DNA of 61,670 nucleotides. It comes from Chryseobacterium candidae. Lineage in GTDB: Bacteria; Bacteroidota; Bacteroidia; Flavobacteriales; Weeksellaceae. The stretch is taken from contig NZ_SDLV01000013.1 in NCBI RefSeq assembly GCF_004916905.1, positions 1 through 61,670 on the forward strand. The letters are read 5' to 3'. Position numbers and translations under genes: made by a program. Positions 51,536-61,670 of the stretch are shown here, in pieces. The notes below the pieces were generated by a model, which was not told the origin of the DNA, ran no database searches, and worked only from the letters and a program-made list of their open reading frames with translations. The stretch's first letter is position 1. Each line of letters opens with the position of its first letter.

Positions 51536-51988
51536 TTATTTTACTGGTTCAGACAAAGGTGTATCAGGAGTTCCGCTGTAAAAAACAATTAAAGTCACTC
51601 CTTTATCTCCCGTTTTTCCTCTGTGGCCCATATTCACCATCTCGGGCAGCACCTCACCTTTACGAATCCACTGTGTTTTGCCGTCTTCTTTTCTTTCCAC
51701 CTGAATTTCCCCTTTTTCTACATAAGCAGCATTAATAACAGGATGCTTATGCCAGTCTAAAGCTTTGTTGGGAGGTACGGCAATTTTAAGAACCGAAATT
51801 TCCGGCTGTGTGGTAGGATAGGCCGGATATACGGTTCCATCCCATGATTTAGTTGTTTTTAAAAGTGTCACCGATTCTATTTTATCAGAATATTGTGATT
51901 GTGGTTCGTTGGAGGAATTGTCACATGAAATAAAGAGGCTAGAGGAAACAACAAAGAAAGTTGCAGCAAACAATTTTTTTTTAGTCAT
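51536..51988 (-). CDS. cupin-domain lipoprotein
   Basis: A 150-residue lipoprotein (lipobox SLFISC, C22) with a small cupin barrel. Metal-binding His residues are likely those of LDWHKHPVINAAYVEKGEI, and the second motif includes GEVLPEMVNMGHRGKTG. I start it at the ATG at 51988, directly at the signal peptide; the frame extends 47 codons upstream without a signal. Cupins of this type may bind small ligands or be enzymes; no role is visible. Confidence 0.82.
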   Translation of the reverse strand: MTKKKLFAATFFVVSSSLFISCDNSSNEPQSQYSDKIESVTLLKTTKSWDGTVYPAYPTTQPEISVLKIAVPPNKALDWHKHPVINAAYVEKGEIQVERKEDGKTQWIRKGEVLPEMVNMGHRGKTGDKGVTLIVFYSGTPDTPLSEPVK

Positions 51989-52158
51989 AAGCTTCCTATT
52001 TATATTTTGGTTTGGATAATCCGTTATACAAAAATAACTAAGCTTATTTAATTTCTCTGATGTTTGAATTATTTTTTTTATTGATTGGATTAAAACCCGG
52101 TCTGTAAAAATATTTCTTAAAGAAAACATTTGTCATAAGTTTAAAAGTTTATTTTTTA

Positions 52159-52166
52159 TATTTTTG
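52159..52166 (+). promoter_or_regulatory. promoter -7 box of the small lipoprotein unit
   Basis: TATTTTTG fits TAnnTTTG and lies 18 bp before the ATG at 52185. It should drive the three-gene unit lipoprotein, cytochrome and rlmF. Confidence 0.55.
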
Positions 52167-52184
52167 TTTCCAAATTAGAAAAAA

Positions 52185-52403
52185 ATGAAAAAAGTATTAG
52201 CAATCGCATTTATCGGAGGTTTATTATTAGCAAGCTGTTCAAAAAAAACAGATCACTCTTTACAGGACAGCAACACAATGCTTGAAGAGCCAGCAGCAAC
52301 TACTGTTGTGGATTCTACTGCTAAAACTGCTGCTCCAGCTGCTGCAACTCCGGCTGCTCCGGCACCAGAAGCTGCTAAAACAGATTCTACAGCAAAGAAA
52401 TAA
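52185..52403 (+). CDS. small Ala/Pro-rich lipoprotein
   Basis: A 72-residue lipoprotein (lipobox LLASC, C18). After the Cys the sequence is low in complexity: repeats of AAPA, PAA and STAK, without a folded domain. It is most likely a flexible spacer-like lipoprotein of the envelope. Its stop overlaps the ATG of the cytochrome gene by one base, so the two are translationally coupled, suggesting a common envelope role. Confidence 0.75.
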   Translation: MKKVLAIAFIGGLLLASCSKKTDHSLQDSNTMLEEPAATTVVDSTAKTAAPAAATPAAPAPEAAKTDSTAKK

Positions 52404-52777
52404 TGAAAAAAATACTTTTAGCAGGAACTTTGGGTCTTATGATCATTTCCTGTTCTAAAAAAGAAAATACAGCAGAAGCAGCGTCTTCTTCTGAAGCAGT
52501 TGCTGTTTCAGAACCGGCTCAATCTAATCTTTCAGGTGAGCAGATCATCGAAACATTGGACTGTTCAGGATGTCACTCTGTTAATGAGAGAATGATAGGA
52601 CCTTCTTATAAGGAAATTGCAGGTAAGTACTCTGAAAAGGATACGGAGCTGCTGGCTTCCAAAATTATAGAAGGCGGAAGTGGAGTATGGGGAAGTGTGC
52701 CTATGGCTGCCCATCCACAGGTATCTAAAGAAGATGCCAAAAAAATGGTGGAATATATTTTAAGTCAGAAGAAATAA
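52403..52777 (+). CDS. c-type cytochrome lipoprotein
   Basis: A 124-residue monoheme class I cytochrome c. The lipobox is IISC (C17), the heme site is C54SGCH58 and the axial Met is probably M101 in SVPMAAHP. The fold length after the linker (about 80 residues) matches the cytochrome c551/552 type. It is likely a membrane-tethered electron carrier, perhaps feeding a terminal oxidase. rlmF begins 3 bp after its stop. Confidence 0.93.
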   Translation: MKKILLAGTLGLMIISCSKKENTAEAASSSEAVAVSEPAQSNLSGEQIIETLDCSGCHSVNERMIGPSYKEIAGKYSEKDTELLASKIIEGGSGVWGSVPMAAHPQVSKEDAKKMVEYILSQKK

Positions 52778-52780
52778 AAT

Positions 52781-53710
52781 ATGTCCGCTGAAAAATCCAG
52801 TCTGCACACAAGAAATCTGCATCGTAATCCTTATGATTTTGATCAGCTTATTTCTTGTGTGCCGGAACTGAAACACTATGTTTTTACAAATGCTTATCAG
52901 ACGGTAACCATTAATTTCAGCATTCCACAAGCAGTCAAACTGCTCAACAAAGCCTTGCTCTTACATTTTTATAACATTAAAGGCTGGGATATTCCCGATA
53001 CCAATCTTTGTCCACCGATCCCCGGAAGAGCAGATTATGTACATTATATTGCCGATCTTTTGGGCGAAGAGCTTAATAAAACTCCAACAGGAAGTTTTGT
53101 AAAAGGACTTGACATAGGAACAGGAGCTAATCTTGTGTATCCTTTAATCAGCCACAGATTTTATGGATGGATGATGACGGGAACAGATATCAATCAGGAT
53201 TCTTTGAAAAATGCTCAGGATATTTTAAATCAAAACCCGGATCTGTCTTCCGTTATTCAACTGAAAAGCCAGCCTGATGCAGATCATATCTTTGTCCATA
53301 TCATCAAACCTGAAGACAGATTCACTTTTACGATGTGCAATCCTCCTTTTCATGATTCTGAAGAGTCTGCTGTAAAAGGAAATATCCGAAAAACAAAGAA
53401 CCTTAAAATCTCAAAATCCAAACAGCCTTTACTGAATTTTGGCGGTCAGCAGTCGGAATTATGGTGTGAGGGCGGTGAACTGGCTTTTATCACTAAAATG
53501 ATCAATGAAAGTTCATTATTTTCATCGCAGGTTCTTTGGTTCACGTGTCTGGTTTCTAAAAAAGACAATCTCAATAAGCTTACTAACCTTTTAAAAAAAG
53601 TCAAAGCTGTAGAAGTCAAAACGATTGATATGGCTCAGGGACAAAAAGTTAGCAGAATATTAGCCTGGACGTTTATTCCTCAAAAGGACAGAAAAACCTG
53701 GTTGATTTAA
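52781..53710 (+). CDS. rlmF: 23S rRNA (adenine(1618)-N6)-methyltransferase
   Basis: A 309-residue methyltransferase that modifies A1618 of 23S rRNA. Conserved points are LHTRNLHRNPYDF near the N-terminus, the SAM motif GLDIGTGANLVYPL and the catalytic N187PPF190 in MCNPPFHDSEE. It is the last gene of a unit with a lipoprotein and cytochrome, probably a chance association. The C-terminal end matches the family. Confidence 0.94.
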   Translation: MSAEKSSLHTRNLHRNPYDFDQLISCVPELKHYVFTNAYQTVTINFSIPQAVKLLNKALLLHFYNIKGWDIPDTNLCPPIPGRADYVHYIADLLGEELNKTPTGSFVKGLDIGTGANLVYPLISHRFYGWMMTGTDINQDSLKNAQDILNQNPDLSSVIQLKSQPDADHIFVHIIKPEDRFTFTMCNPPFHDSEESAVKGNIRKTKNLKISKSKQPLLNFGGQQSELWCEGGELAFITKMINESSLFSSQVLWFTCLVSKKDNLNKLTNLLKKVKAVEVKTIDMAQGQKVSRILAWTFIPQKDRKTWLI

Positions 53711-53777
53711 AATTCAAAGTTTAAAGTTTCCAGCACGATAGCTCAAATTATGAGACTAAATTAACTAATAATAGGGT

Positions 53778-53854
53778 GCTTTGCTAAGTGAAACGGCTTT
53801 GCGATCGTTTTTTTACCATTATAATAATAATCTTTGCGACCCCAGCGTTTAAAT
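53778..53854. repeat. dispersed repeat family C, copy 2
   Basis: Plus strand runs CTTTGCTAAGTGAAACGG, then an A/T-rich middle, then CTTTGCGACCCCAGCG and TTTAAAT. It matches the copy at 51371-51447 in inverse orientation. The gap 53711-53991 holds this repeat and the lysS promoter region, but no gene. Confidence 0.75.
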
Positions 53855-53991
53855 ACCTCAATTGTTGATTTCAATACTTTATAGCCCTTATCTCAAATCG
53901 ATTCCCTGTTCACTTTTTAAAATTTCTGAAAAAAGCCATTGATGGTCAGGTCAAAAATGACTAAATTTGTACGCTTTTAGAAAAATAAGAA

Positions 53992-55689
53992 ATGCAATTA
54001 TCAGAACAAGAAATCATTAGAAGAGAAAAGCTGAATAAGCTTACTGAAATGGGGATTAATGCTTTCCCTGCGGATGAGTATACAATTACAGATACTACAG
54101 AATCTATAAAACAGGACTTTTCTGAAAGTAAACAGGTAAAGATCGCTGGTAGATTAATGTCCCGCAGAATTCAGGGGAAGGCTTCTTTCGCAGAATTGCA
54201 GGATTCTAAAGGAAAAATCCAGGTTTATTTCAACAGAGACGAGATTTGTCCGGGTGAAGATAAAGAACTATATAATGAAGTATACAAACACCTATTGGAT
54301 ATTGGTGATATTATCGGTATCGAGGGAGAATTGTTTACCACTCAGGTAGGAGAGAAGACCGTTTTAGTAAAAAACTTTACCCTTCTTACAAAGGCTTTAC
54401 GTCCGCTGCCTCAGGCTAAAACTGATGAGAACGGTGTTGTACATGACGGGTTTACAGATCCTGAATTAAGATACAGACAGCGTTATGTAGATTTAACGGT
54501 AAATCCACAGGTGAAAGAAATTTTCGTGAAGAGAACAAAACTGTTCAATGCCATGAGAACATTCTTTAATGACGCTGGATATTTTGAAGTGGAAACACCA
54601 ATCTTACAGTCTATCCCTGGTGGAGCAGCAGCAAAACCGTTTATCACGCACCACAATGCGTTAGATATTCCATTATATTTAAGAATTGCTAACGAATTGT
54701 ATCTGAAAAGATTGATCGTAGGTGGTTTTGACGGAGTATATGAGTTCTCTAAAAACTTCAGAAATGAAGGAATGGACAGAACTCACAACCCGGAATTTAC
54801 GGCTATGGAAATCTATGTAGCGTACAAAGATTACAACTGGATGATGGATTTCACTGAGAAATTACTGGAATTCTGTGCTATCCAGGTAAACGGAACTACA
54901 ACGGCGACGTTCGGAGAACACAATGTAGACTTCAAAGCTCCTTATCCAAGAGTTTCCATGACAGAAGCGATCCTTAAATTTACAGGATTCGATATTACAG
55001 GAAAAACAGAGAAGGAATTATACGATTTTGCCAAGTCTATCGGTATTGAAGTGAATGAGACTATGGGTAAAGGAAAATTAATTGATGAGATCTTCGGTGA
55101 GAAATGTGAAGGAAACTTCATTCAGCCGACTTTCATTACAGATTATCCGATCGAAATGTCTCCATTAACAAAGAAACACAGAAGCAAAGAAGGCTTAACA
55201 GAACGTTTTGAATTAATGGTGTGCGGTAAAGAAATCGCGAACGCCTATTCGGAGCTTAATGATCCTATTGATCAGAGAGAGCGTTTTGAAGCACAGATGG
55301 CGTTATCTGAAAGAGGAGATGATGAAGCGATGTTCATCGATCAGGACTTCTTAAGAGCGCTGGAATATGGTATGCCTCCAACTTCAGGATTAGGAATCGG
55401 TATGGACAGATTAATCATGTTCTTAACGAATAATGCATCTATCCAGGAAGTATTATTCTTCCCTCAGATGAGACCTGAAAAAGCGGTTCCACAAATTGAA
55501 TTAGGGGAGGATGAAAAAGTAATCCTTGAAATCCTTAATTCTCAGGAAGAAGCAATGTCTTTAGCGGAAGTAAAAGAAAGAAGCCAGTTATCCGGTAAAA
55601 AATGGGATAAAGCTTCCAAAACTTTAACAAAGAATAATATTGTGAAAGTAGAGAAAATTGATGAAAATCTTTTGATGAAATTGGCTTAA
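53992..55689 (+). CDS. lysS: lysyl-tRNA synthetase, class II
   Basis: A 565-residue enzyme. The anticodon-binding OB domain spans about 50-150 (IAGRLMSRRIQGKASFAELQD). Class II motifs follow: motif 2 FRNEGMDRTHNPEFT and motif 3 GLGIGMDRLIMFLTN. The catalytic core ends with FFPQMRPEK near 500, after which a further 65 residues form a helical, winged-helix-like extension (EKVILEILNSQEEAMSLAEV in outline). The E. coli enzyme lacks it. The gene has its own terminator. Confidence 0.97.
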   Translation: MQLSEQEIIRREKLNKLTEMGINAFPADEYTITDTTESIKQDFSESKQVKIAGRLMSRRIQGKASFAELQDSKGKIQVYFNRDEICPGEDKELYNEVYKHLLDIGDIIGIEGELFTTQVGEKTVLVKNFTLLTKALRPLPQAKTDENGVVHDGFTDPELRYRQRYVDLTVNPQVKEIFVKRTKLFNAMRTFFNDAGYFEVETPILQSIPGGAAAKPFITHHNALDIPLYLRIANELYLKRLIVGGFDGVYEFSKNFRNEGMDRTHNPEFTAMEIYVAYKDYNWMMDFTEKLLEFCAIQVNGTTTATFGEHNVDFKAPYPRVSMTEAILKFTGFDITGKTEKELYDFAKSIGIEVNETMGKGKLIDEIFGEKCEGNFIQPTFITDYPIEMSPLTKKHRSKEGLTERFELMVCGKEIANAYSELNDPIDQRERFEAQMALSERGDDEAMFIDQDFLRALEYGMPPTSGLGIGMDRLIMFLTNNASIQEVLFFPQMRPEKAVPQIELGEDEKVILEILNSQEEAMSLAEVKERSQLSGKKWDKASKTLTKNNIVKVEKIDENLLMKLA

Positions 55690-55717
55690 GATTTAATACA
55701 ATAAATAGTATAAATAG

Positions 55718-55748
55718 AAAGACTGCTTTTGGGCAGTCTTTTTTTTTG
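55718..55748 (+). terminator. terminator after lysS
   Basis: Nine-bp stem AAAGACTGC/GCAGTCTTT with a TTTTGG loop and at least eight T. Confidence 0.9.
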
Positions 55749-55818
55749 TAGGGCATTGTAAAAGAAGGTTTTATTTGTATATTCATCTCCTGAAAAACTG
55801 GCTGAAAACCTATTGAAC

Positions 55819-56559
55819 ATGTCAAAACGAATTAAAATTCTTCAACCTGTGGTGCTATATTCGGCTCATGAAGAAAACTCCAAAACGTCTGACTTTTTAC
55901 ACGAAGGAGAAATTGTAGATTTTAACCGTGAAAAAAGGCGAAATGGAATTAACTGGATGGAAATCTATTTGAAAGGAAAGAAAAGTTATATTAAAAAAGA
56001 TTTCTCAAAAATTTATATTCTAAAAAAAGCAAAGCTTATTGATGATTCTTGTACGGTAGTTTTCTATGAATCAAAAACAAGAGTGAATTATGATTTTCAT
56101 GAAGTATTTACTTCGCATGCACTTGAAGAAATGAGTCAGGAATCTATAAAGATGAAAAGGATCTATGATCATGCTCAAAAAGAAAAATATGTCAATTTAT
56201 TTTATAATAATAATGATGTTGAGGTTTCAAAAAGAATTCTTGCAAAAGGAGAAGAAGTTATTATTACTAATGAAAAAGGTATGTTTTTAGAAGTCCTGTA
56301 CGGCAAAAGGTTTGGATATATTTTATCTGATGTTGCTTATTATGAAGGAAAAAACTGGTGGATGATTGTTGTAGCAATGCTGGTGCTTTTAGGAATTATA
56401 GGAGGAAGCTTTTATTCATTAATAGATAATGGATGGACTATTACAGGATCAATTCTTGCTATTCCTGCAATTATTATTACTGCTGTAATTGTGATTTGTA
56501 TCAAATTTGTTTTAGCAATATTCAATATGATCTATCAAAATATAAGAAAGAGGTTATAA
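55819..56559 (+). CDS. SH3-like membrane protein of unknown function
   Basis: A 246-residue protein that begins with the ATG at 55819 (MSKRIKILQPVVLYSAHEEN). Two bacterial SH3-like units can be seen, about 5-50 (VVLYSAHE..HEGEIVDFNRE..WMEIYLKGKKSYI) and about 125-170 (VNLFYNNN..LAKGEEVIITNEKGMFLEVLYGKRFGYIL). Two transmembrane segments follow (about 177-200 and 208-235). There is no signal peptide, so the SH3 part probably faces the cytoplasm, which is unusual. I recognise no named family. Confidence 0.7.
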   Translation: MSKRIKILQPVVLYSAHEENSKTSDFLHEGEIVDFNREKRRNGINWMEIYLKGKKSYIKKDFSKIYILKKAKLIDDSCTVVFYESKTRVNYDFHEVFTSHALEEMSQESIKMKRIYDHAQKEKYVNLFYNNNDVEVSKRILAKGEEVIITNEKGMFLEVLYGKRFGYILSDVAYYEGKNWWMIVVAMLVLLGIIGGSFYSLIDNGWTITGSILAIPAIIITAVIVICIKFVLAIFNMIYQNIRKRL

Positions 56560-56564
56560 AATAT

Positions 56565-56598
56565 AAAAGGTACAAATCTATTCTGTACCTTTTTCTTT
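56565..56598. terminator. bidirectional terminator between convergent genes
   Basis: Ten-bp stem AAAAGGTACA/TGTACCTTTT with a nine-base loop and a plus-strand T-rich tail. It overlaps the last codons of the convergent gene at 56578. Confidence 0.8.
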
Positions 56599-57099
56599 TT
56601 TCCATTTCCGAAGCTGTACCCTGAAATTTTTAAACGGAGCTATGGTATTGATATGAATCCATTTCCAGACCGGCCATAGTGCGGGTTTTGTTGCCCATTT
56701 TCTTTTGCCAGGAATAAATAGTATATCATCATCAAGGCTTTCTATCCAGTTGATAATTTCATCAACCTGATTTCTAAGCAGCTGTCTTTGCTGTTGTAAA
56801 CTATAGGAACCATATTCATTATAAAAAGACTGATATAATCCTCCCAGATTATTCCATTTATAATCAGGAGTGGGAGTTTTTACTTCAATTCCTTGGCTTT
56901 CATCGGATTCCCATTGTAAGAGCAGGTGAGTCCAGCCCAATTGATAGGAGATATTTTGCGATGGCGTTTTGTCAACTCCCGGTTGAACAAGATCTTTATC
57001 GTTTTCTGTAATATCATCAAATTCCTGATCGTAAAGCCGGAATCTTTTCCTAAGCTCTTCAATAAGTTCTGCCTTATGCTTATAACCCTGCATACTCAC
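56578..57099 (-). CDS. ClbS/DfsB family four-helix protein
   Basis: A 173-residue protein of the ClbS/DfsB (DUF1706) family, related to DinB four-helix bundles. Conserved blocks are AELIEELRKRFRLYDQEF, ISYQLGWTHLLLQWE and KWATKPALWPVWKWIHINTIAPFKNFR near the C-terminus. ClbS protects against the genotoxin colibactin; the role of flavobacterial members is unknown. It starts one base from the cydB stop, so it may be expressed with the oxidase genes. Confidence 0.85.
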   Translation of the reverse strand: MSMQGYKHKAELIEELRKRFRLYDQEFDDITENDKDLVQPGVDKTPSQNISYQLGWTHLLLQWESDESQGIEVKTPTPDYKWNNLGGLYQSFYNEYGSYSLQQQRQLLRNQVDEIINWIESLDDDILFIPGKRKWATKPALWPVWKWIHINTIAPFKNFRVQLRKWKKEKGTE

Positions 57100-58103
57100 T
57101 ATTTTCTCAACTTACTGAAAGAAGCCATCAGATAAAATAAAAACGGAAGAATAAATAATGAACCCAGCATCAGTGCCCATCCCAATGCCGCAATGGTTTT
57201 CTCAGGAGCCATATGTTCCAGTAATGAAAGATGCTGTCCGTTTCCTAATAAAATAATATCCGGATTATGCTGATACGTTGCCGCCACTAAAATCATCACC
57301 ATCTGAAATCCAGCCAAAGCACGAACAGGAAGCAGCTTTTGACGGTTCAAGGCTCTTAGAATAAGCAATAAGGCAATCGTAGCAAAGGCAATGGCCATAA
57401 TCCCCAAAGGTTTAGAAAATACCCACATCAAAAGGGGAATGTCTGAAATATAAGCGGTCAAAAATACCAAAATACCTGTAATCACAACAAAGATCATCGT
57501 CTGTTTGGATTTTCTGATCATTAATGAAAGATCAGTTTTATCACGTGTTTCTCTTAATGAAAAAATAGAAGCAAGATAAGCACAAAGCGCTACCGTAAAT
57601 AAACCTACGGAAACCCCAAACCAGTTCAGCCAGCTGAACACATACAGATCCAGAAAACCTATAGCATCAGGATTGATAGAATGTGAAACGGTTGCCGCAG
57701 CAATTAATCCCAAAAAGAAAGGAGTTAAAAGACTGGCATAATAAAAGATCTGAGTATATAAAACCTGCCAGTGATCCTTCACAGCATCATAATGTCTGAA
57801 GGTGAATGCTGTTCCTCTTGCAATAATTCCCAAAAGCATCAAAACCAAAGGAATATGCAGATAGGTTGACATGGTGGTATAAATTTCAGGAAACCCCACA
57901 AAAAGAATTACAATAGAAATAATCAGCCACATATGATTGGCTTCCCAAACAGGGGCAATAGATTCATACATGATTTCCTGAGTCTTATGGCGGGCTTTTT
58001 TATGGGTGAAAAGCTCCACAATTCCAGCTCCGAAATCAGCTCCGCCCAGAATAATATAAAGACAGATGGATAGCCAGAGAAAACCTATTACAATGTAAAT
58101 CAT
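57099..58103 (-). CDS. cydB: cytochrome bd ubiquinol/menaquinol oxidase subunit II
   Basis: A 334-residue inner-membrane protein with about eight helices. Family blocks are GADFGAGIVELFTHKK (20-35), ESIAPVWEANHMWLI and RGTAFTFRHYDAV. It forms the bd oxidase together with CydA, giving high-affinity oxygen respiration. It overlaps cydA by 4 bp, as usual, and is shorter than the E. coli subunit, typical for this phylum. Confidence 0.95.
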   Translation of the reverse strand: MIYIVIGFLWLSICLYIILGGADFGAGIVELFTHKKARHKTQEIMYESIAPVWEANHMWLIISIVILFVGFPEIYTTMSTYLHIPLVLMLLGIIARGTAFTFRHYDAVKDHWQVLYTQIFYYASLLTPFFLGLIAAATVSHSINPDAIGFLDLYVFSWLNWFGVSVGLFTVALCAYLASIFSLRETRDKTDLSLMIRKSKQTMIFVVITGILVFLTAYISDIPLLMWVFSKPLGIMAIAFATIALLLILRALNRQKLLPVRALAGFQMVMILVAATYQHNPDIILLGNGQHLSLLEHMAPEKTIAALGWALMLGSLFILPFLFYLMASFSKLRK

Positions 58104-59443
58104 GATTTTTTGTTTTTATCGTTAAACTGAGCATCTGTAGGATCGTAAAGTTTCGGTACCATTTGAATCTGTCTCTTTAAAAGGAAAACAAGGATCAATG
58201 ATAATGATACGAAAATAGCAGTAAAGAAATAGAATGAATACTGTATTCCCGGCATAGGAGTTACAGCGTCTACCGTCCTCATGATTCCATAAATAATCCA
58301 AGGCTGTCTTCCTACTTCTGTCACTGTCCATCCGGCTTCCAACGCAATATATCCGAAAGGTGTTGCTATTAAGAACGTTTTTAATAACCAGTTTTTATTC
58401 AGCCAATCTTTTTTGAAGAAGAAAGCATATAAATAGATCACTCCAATAATTATCATCACCACTCCAAAGAAAATCATGATCTGAAAAGCATAATGAACAA
58501 CAGCAACCGGAGGCCATTCATCTCTCGGAAAATCCTTAAGACCTTTTACTTCAGCATTGAAATCATTGCTCACCAGAAAACTTAACACTTTTGGAATTTT
58601 TACCGCATATTTCACTTCTTCTTTTTCCTCATCAGGAATTCCCCCGATCACAAATGAGGCCCCTTTTTCAGTTTCAAAATGAGCCTCCATAGCCGCCAGT
58701 TTGATAGGTTGTCTTTCTGCTACCGATTTTGCAGCAACATCGCCACTTAAAGGCGCGCCGAATGCTCCAATTAAGGCAAAACCTACCGCAATTCTGAAAG
58801 CTTTGGTATGAAATTCAACATTTCTTTTTCTCATAATCATAAAAGCATGTACTCCAGCTACAGCAAATCCTGTTGCACAAAATGCAGCCACCGTCATATG
58901 GAGAGCCTGCGGAAACCATGCATCATTGAACATCGCTTTAATAGGATCTATATTAAGATACTGCCCGTTAATATAATCAAAACCGGCGGGAGAGTTCATC
59001 CACGAGTTGGCCGCTACCACCAGAATTCCGGAAGCAAGTCCACTCAATCCTACAAGAAACCCGCAGAACCAGTGAAACCATTTATTGAATCTTTCCCAGC
59101 CATATAAAAAGAAACCGATAGCAATTGCTTCAATGAAAAAGGCTGTTCCTTCCAGAGAGAAAGGCATCCCGAAAATAGGACCGGCATGTTTCATAAATCC
59201 AGGCCATAGAAGTCCAAGTTCAAAGGAAAGCATTGTTCCTGAAACTGCTCCGGTAGCGAAAAGGATAGCTACCCCTTTGCTCCATGCTTTTGTCAGTCCT
59301 TTATATACTTCATTATTGGTCTTTAGGTATTTCCAATGGGCAAAAGCCATCAGAAAAGGCATCACCATACCCACACAGGAGAATATGATATGAAAGCCCA
59401 GAGAGAGTGCCATCTGAGCGCGTGCTGCTATAAAATCATCCAT
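58100..59443 (-). CDS. cydA: cytochrome bd oxidase subunit I
   Basis: A 447-residue subunit that carries the hemes. The N-terminal helix has RAQMALSLGFHIIFSCVG, with the heme b595 His in the ALSLGFHI block. The quinol loop is of the short type (SVAERQPIKLAAMEAHFETEKGA lies at its edge). WTVTEVGRQPWIIYGIMRT near 366-384 is the signature. The enzyme reduces oxygen at low levels and resists nitric oxide and sulfide. It is divergent from gyrB. Confidence 0.96.
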   Translation of the reverse strand: MDDFIAARAQMALSLGFHIIFSCVGMVMPFLMAFAHWKYLKTNNEVYKGLTKAWSKGVAILFATGAVSGTMLSFELGLLWPGFMKHAGPIFGMPFSLEGTAFFIEAIAIGFFLYGWERFNKWFHWFCGFLVGLSGLASGILVVAANSWMNSPAGFDYINGQYLNIDPIKAMFNDAWFPQALHMTVAAFCATGFAVAGVHAFMIMRKRNVEFHTKAFRIAVGFALIGAFGAPLSGDVAAKSVAERQPIKLAAMEAHFETEKGASFVIGGIPDEEKEEVKYAVKIPKVLSFLVSNDFNAEVKGLKDFPRDEWPPVAVVHYAFQIMIFFGVVMIIIGVIYLYAFFFKKDWLNKNWLLKTFLIATPFGYIALEAGWTVTEVGRQPWIIYGIMRTVDAVTPMPGIQYSFYFFTAIFVSLSLILVFLLKRQIQMVPKLYDPTDAQFNDKNKKS

Positions 59444-61612
<2,169 letters not shown>

Positions 61613-61670
61613 ACGTTTTTAAAATTGACTAGTCCTAAAATAGGTTGACATAAAATTAGACAATATTTAA
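61613..61670. mobile_element. possible insertion-sequence end at the window edge
   Basis: The sequence after gyrB contains GACTAGTCCTAAAATAGG followed by TTGACA. Its style, as I remember, resembles the outer ends of flavobacterial IS3-type elements (AACCTATTTTAGGACTAG on the other strand). The transposase would lie beyond the window. Weak evidence. Confidence 0.2.

Noticed and set aside
51989..52129. Upstream extension of the cupin lipoprotein
   Set aside because: The signal peptide starts at the ATG at 51988; the longer version would bury it in the interior.

Overview
The window reads as a chromosomal segment of a Bacteroidota bacterium of the Flavobacteriia, most likely Chryseobacterium or a close relative in the Weeksellaceae. 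The evidence is type IX secretion sorting domains on several exported proteins, the gliding genes gldF and gldG, promoters of the Bacteroidota type (TTG, about 19 bp, TAnnTTTG), low G+C, HmuY-type hemophores, and an almost textbook copy of the Chryseobacterium protein-glutaminase.

Layout. 1-4150 is a conspicuously A+T-rich accessory stretch with small unknown proteins, a T9SS-exported protein, an IS1595-type transposase, a folded non-coding element (about 1421-1631) and a two-gene unit made of a possible ADP-ribosyltransferase-like protein and a zinc-ribbon protein. 4350-9260 holds glycosylasparaginase, a lipoprotein, CutC and a GH2 beta-mannosidase, consistent with N-glycan breakdown. 9450-21260 is largely core: an AEC transporter, priA, dacB, an M1 aminopeptidase with a T9SS domain, kbl, hemJ and gldF-gldG. 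21340-26060 has an XRE-controlled three-gene cassette, small unknowns, an Rrf2 regulator, a TSUP permease and a monooxygenase.

26147-37145 is a heme-acquisition locus. Two T9SS-exported proteins (one HmuY-like) lie divergent from a TonB receptor, HmuY lipoprotein, hemin ABC transporter, methyltransferase, HemS-type protein and ChaN-like lipoprotein. Two near-identical 54-bp elements with the same inverted repeat sit upstream of both T9SS genes and of the receptor, so the whole locus is probably co-regulated, presumably by iron or heme. An exported peptide-deformylase homologue whose motif II reads EGDLS instead of EGCLS follows. Next is an OhrR-type unit (nitroreductase, ohrR, ohr) with a recognisable operator.

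40679-42019 holds the most interesting pair: a complete pro-protein-glutaminase (catalytic C176, H217, D237) and, just downstream on the same strand, a 103-residue lipoprotein that looks like a free-standing copy of its inhibitory propeptide. 42538-51163 is a full trp operon (trpL-E-G-D-C-F-two extra genes-B-A, then lipB) headed by a leader peptide with three consecutive Trp codons and an attenuator hairpin. The remainder is housekeeping: a cupin lipoprotein, small lipoprotein plus cytochrome c plus rlmF, lysS with a C-terminal extension, an SH3-like membrane protein, a DfsB-like protein, cydAB and gyrB.

Three families of dispersed intergenic inverted repeats recur across the window. Both window edges carry short sequences that resemble insertion-sequence ends. 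No tRNA, rRNA or CRISPR array was seen.
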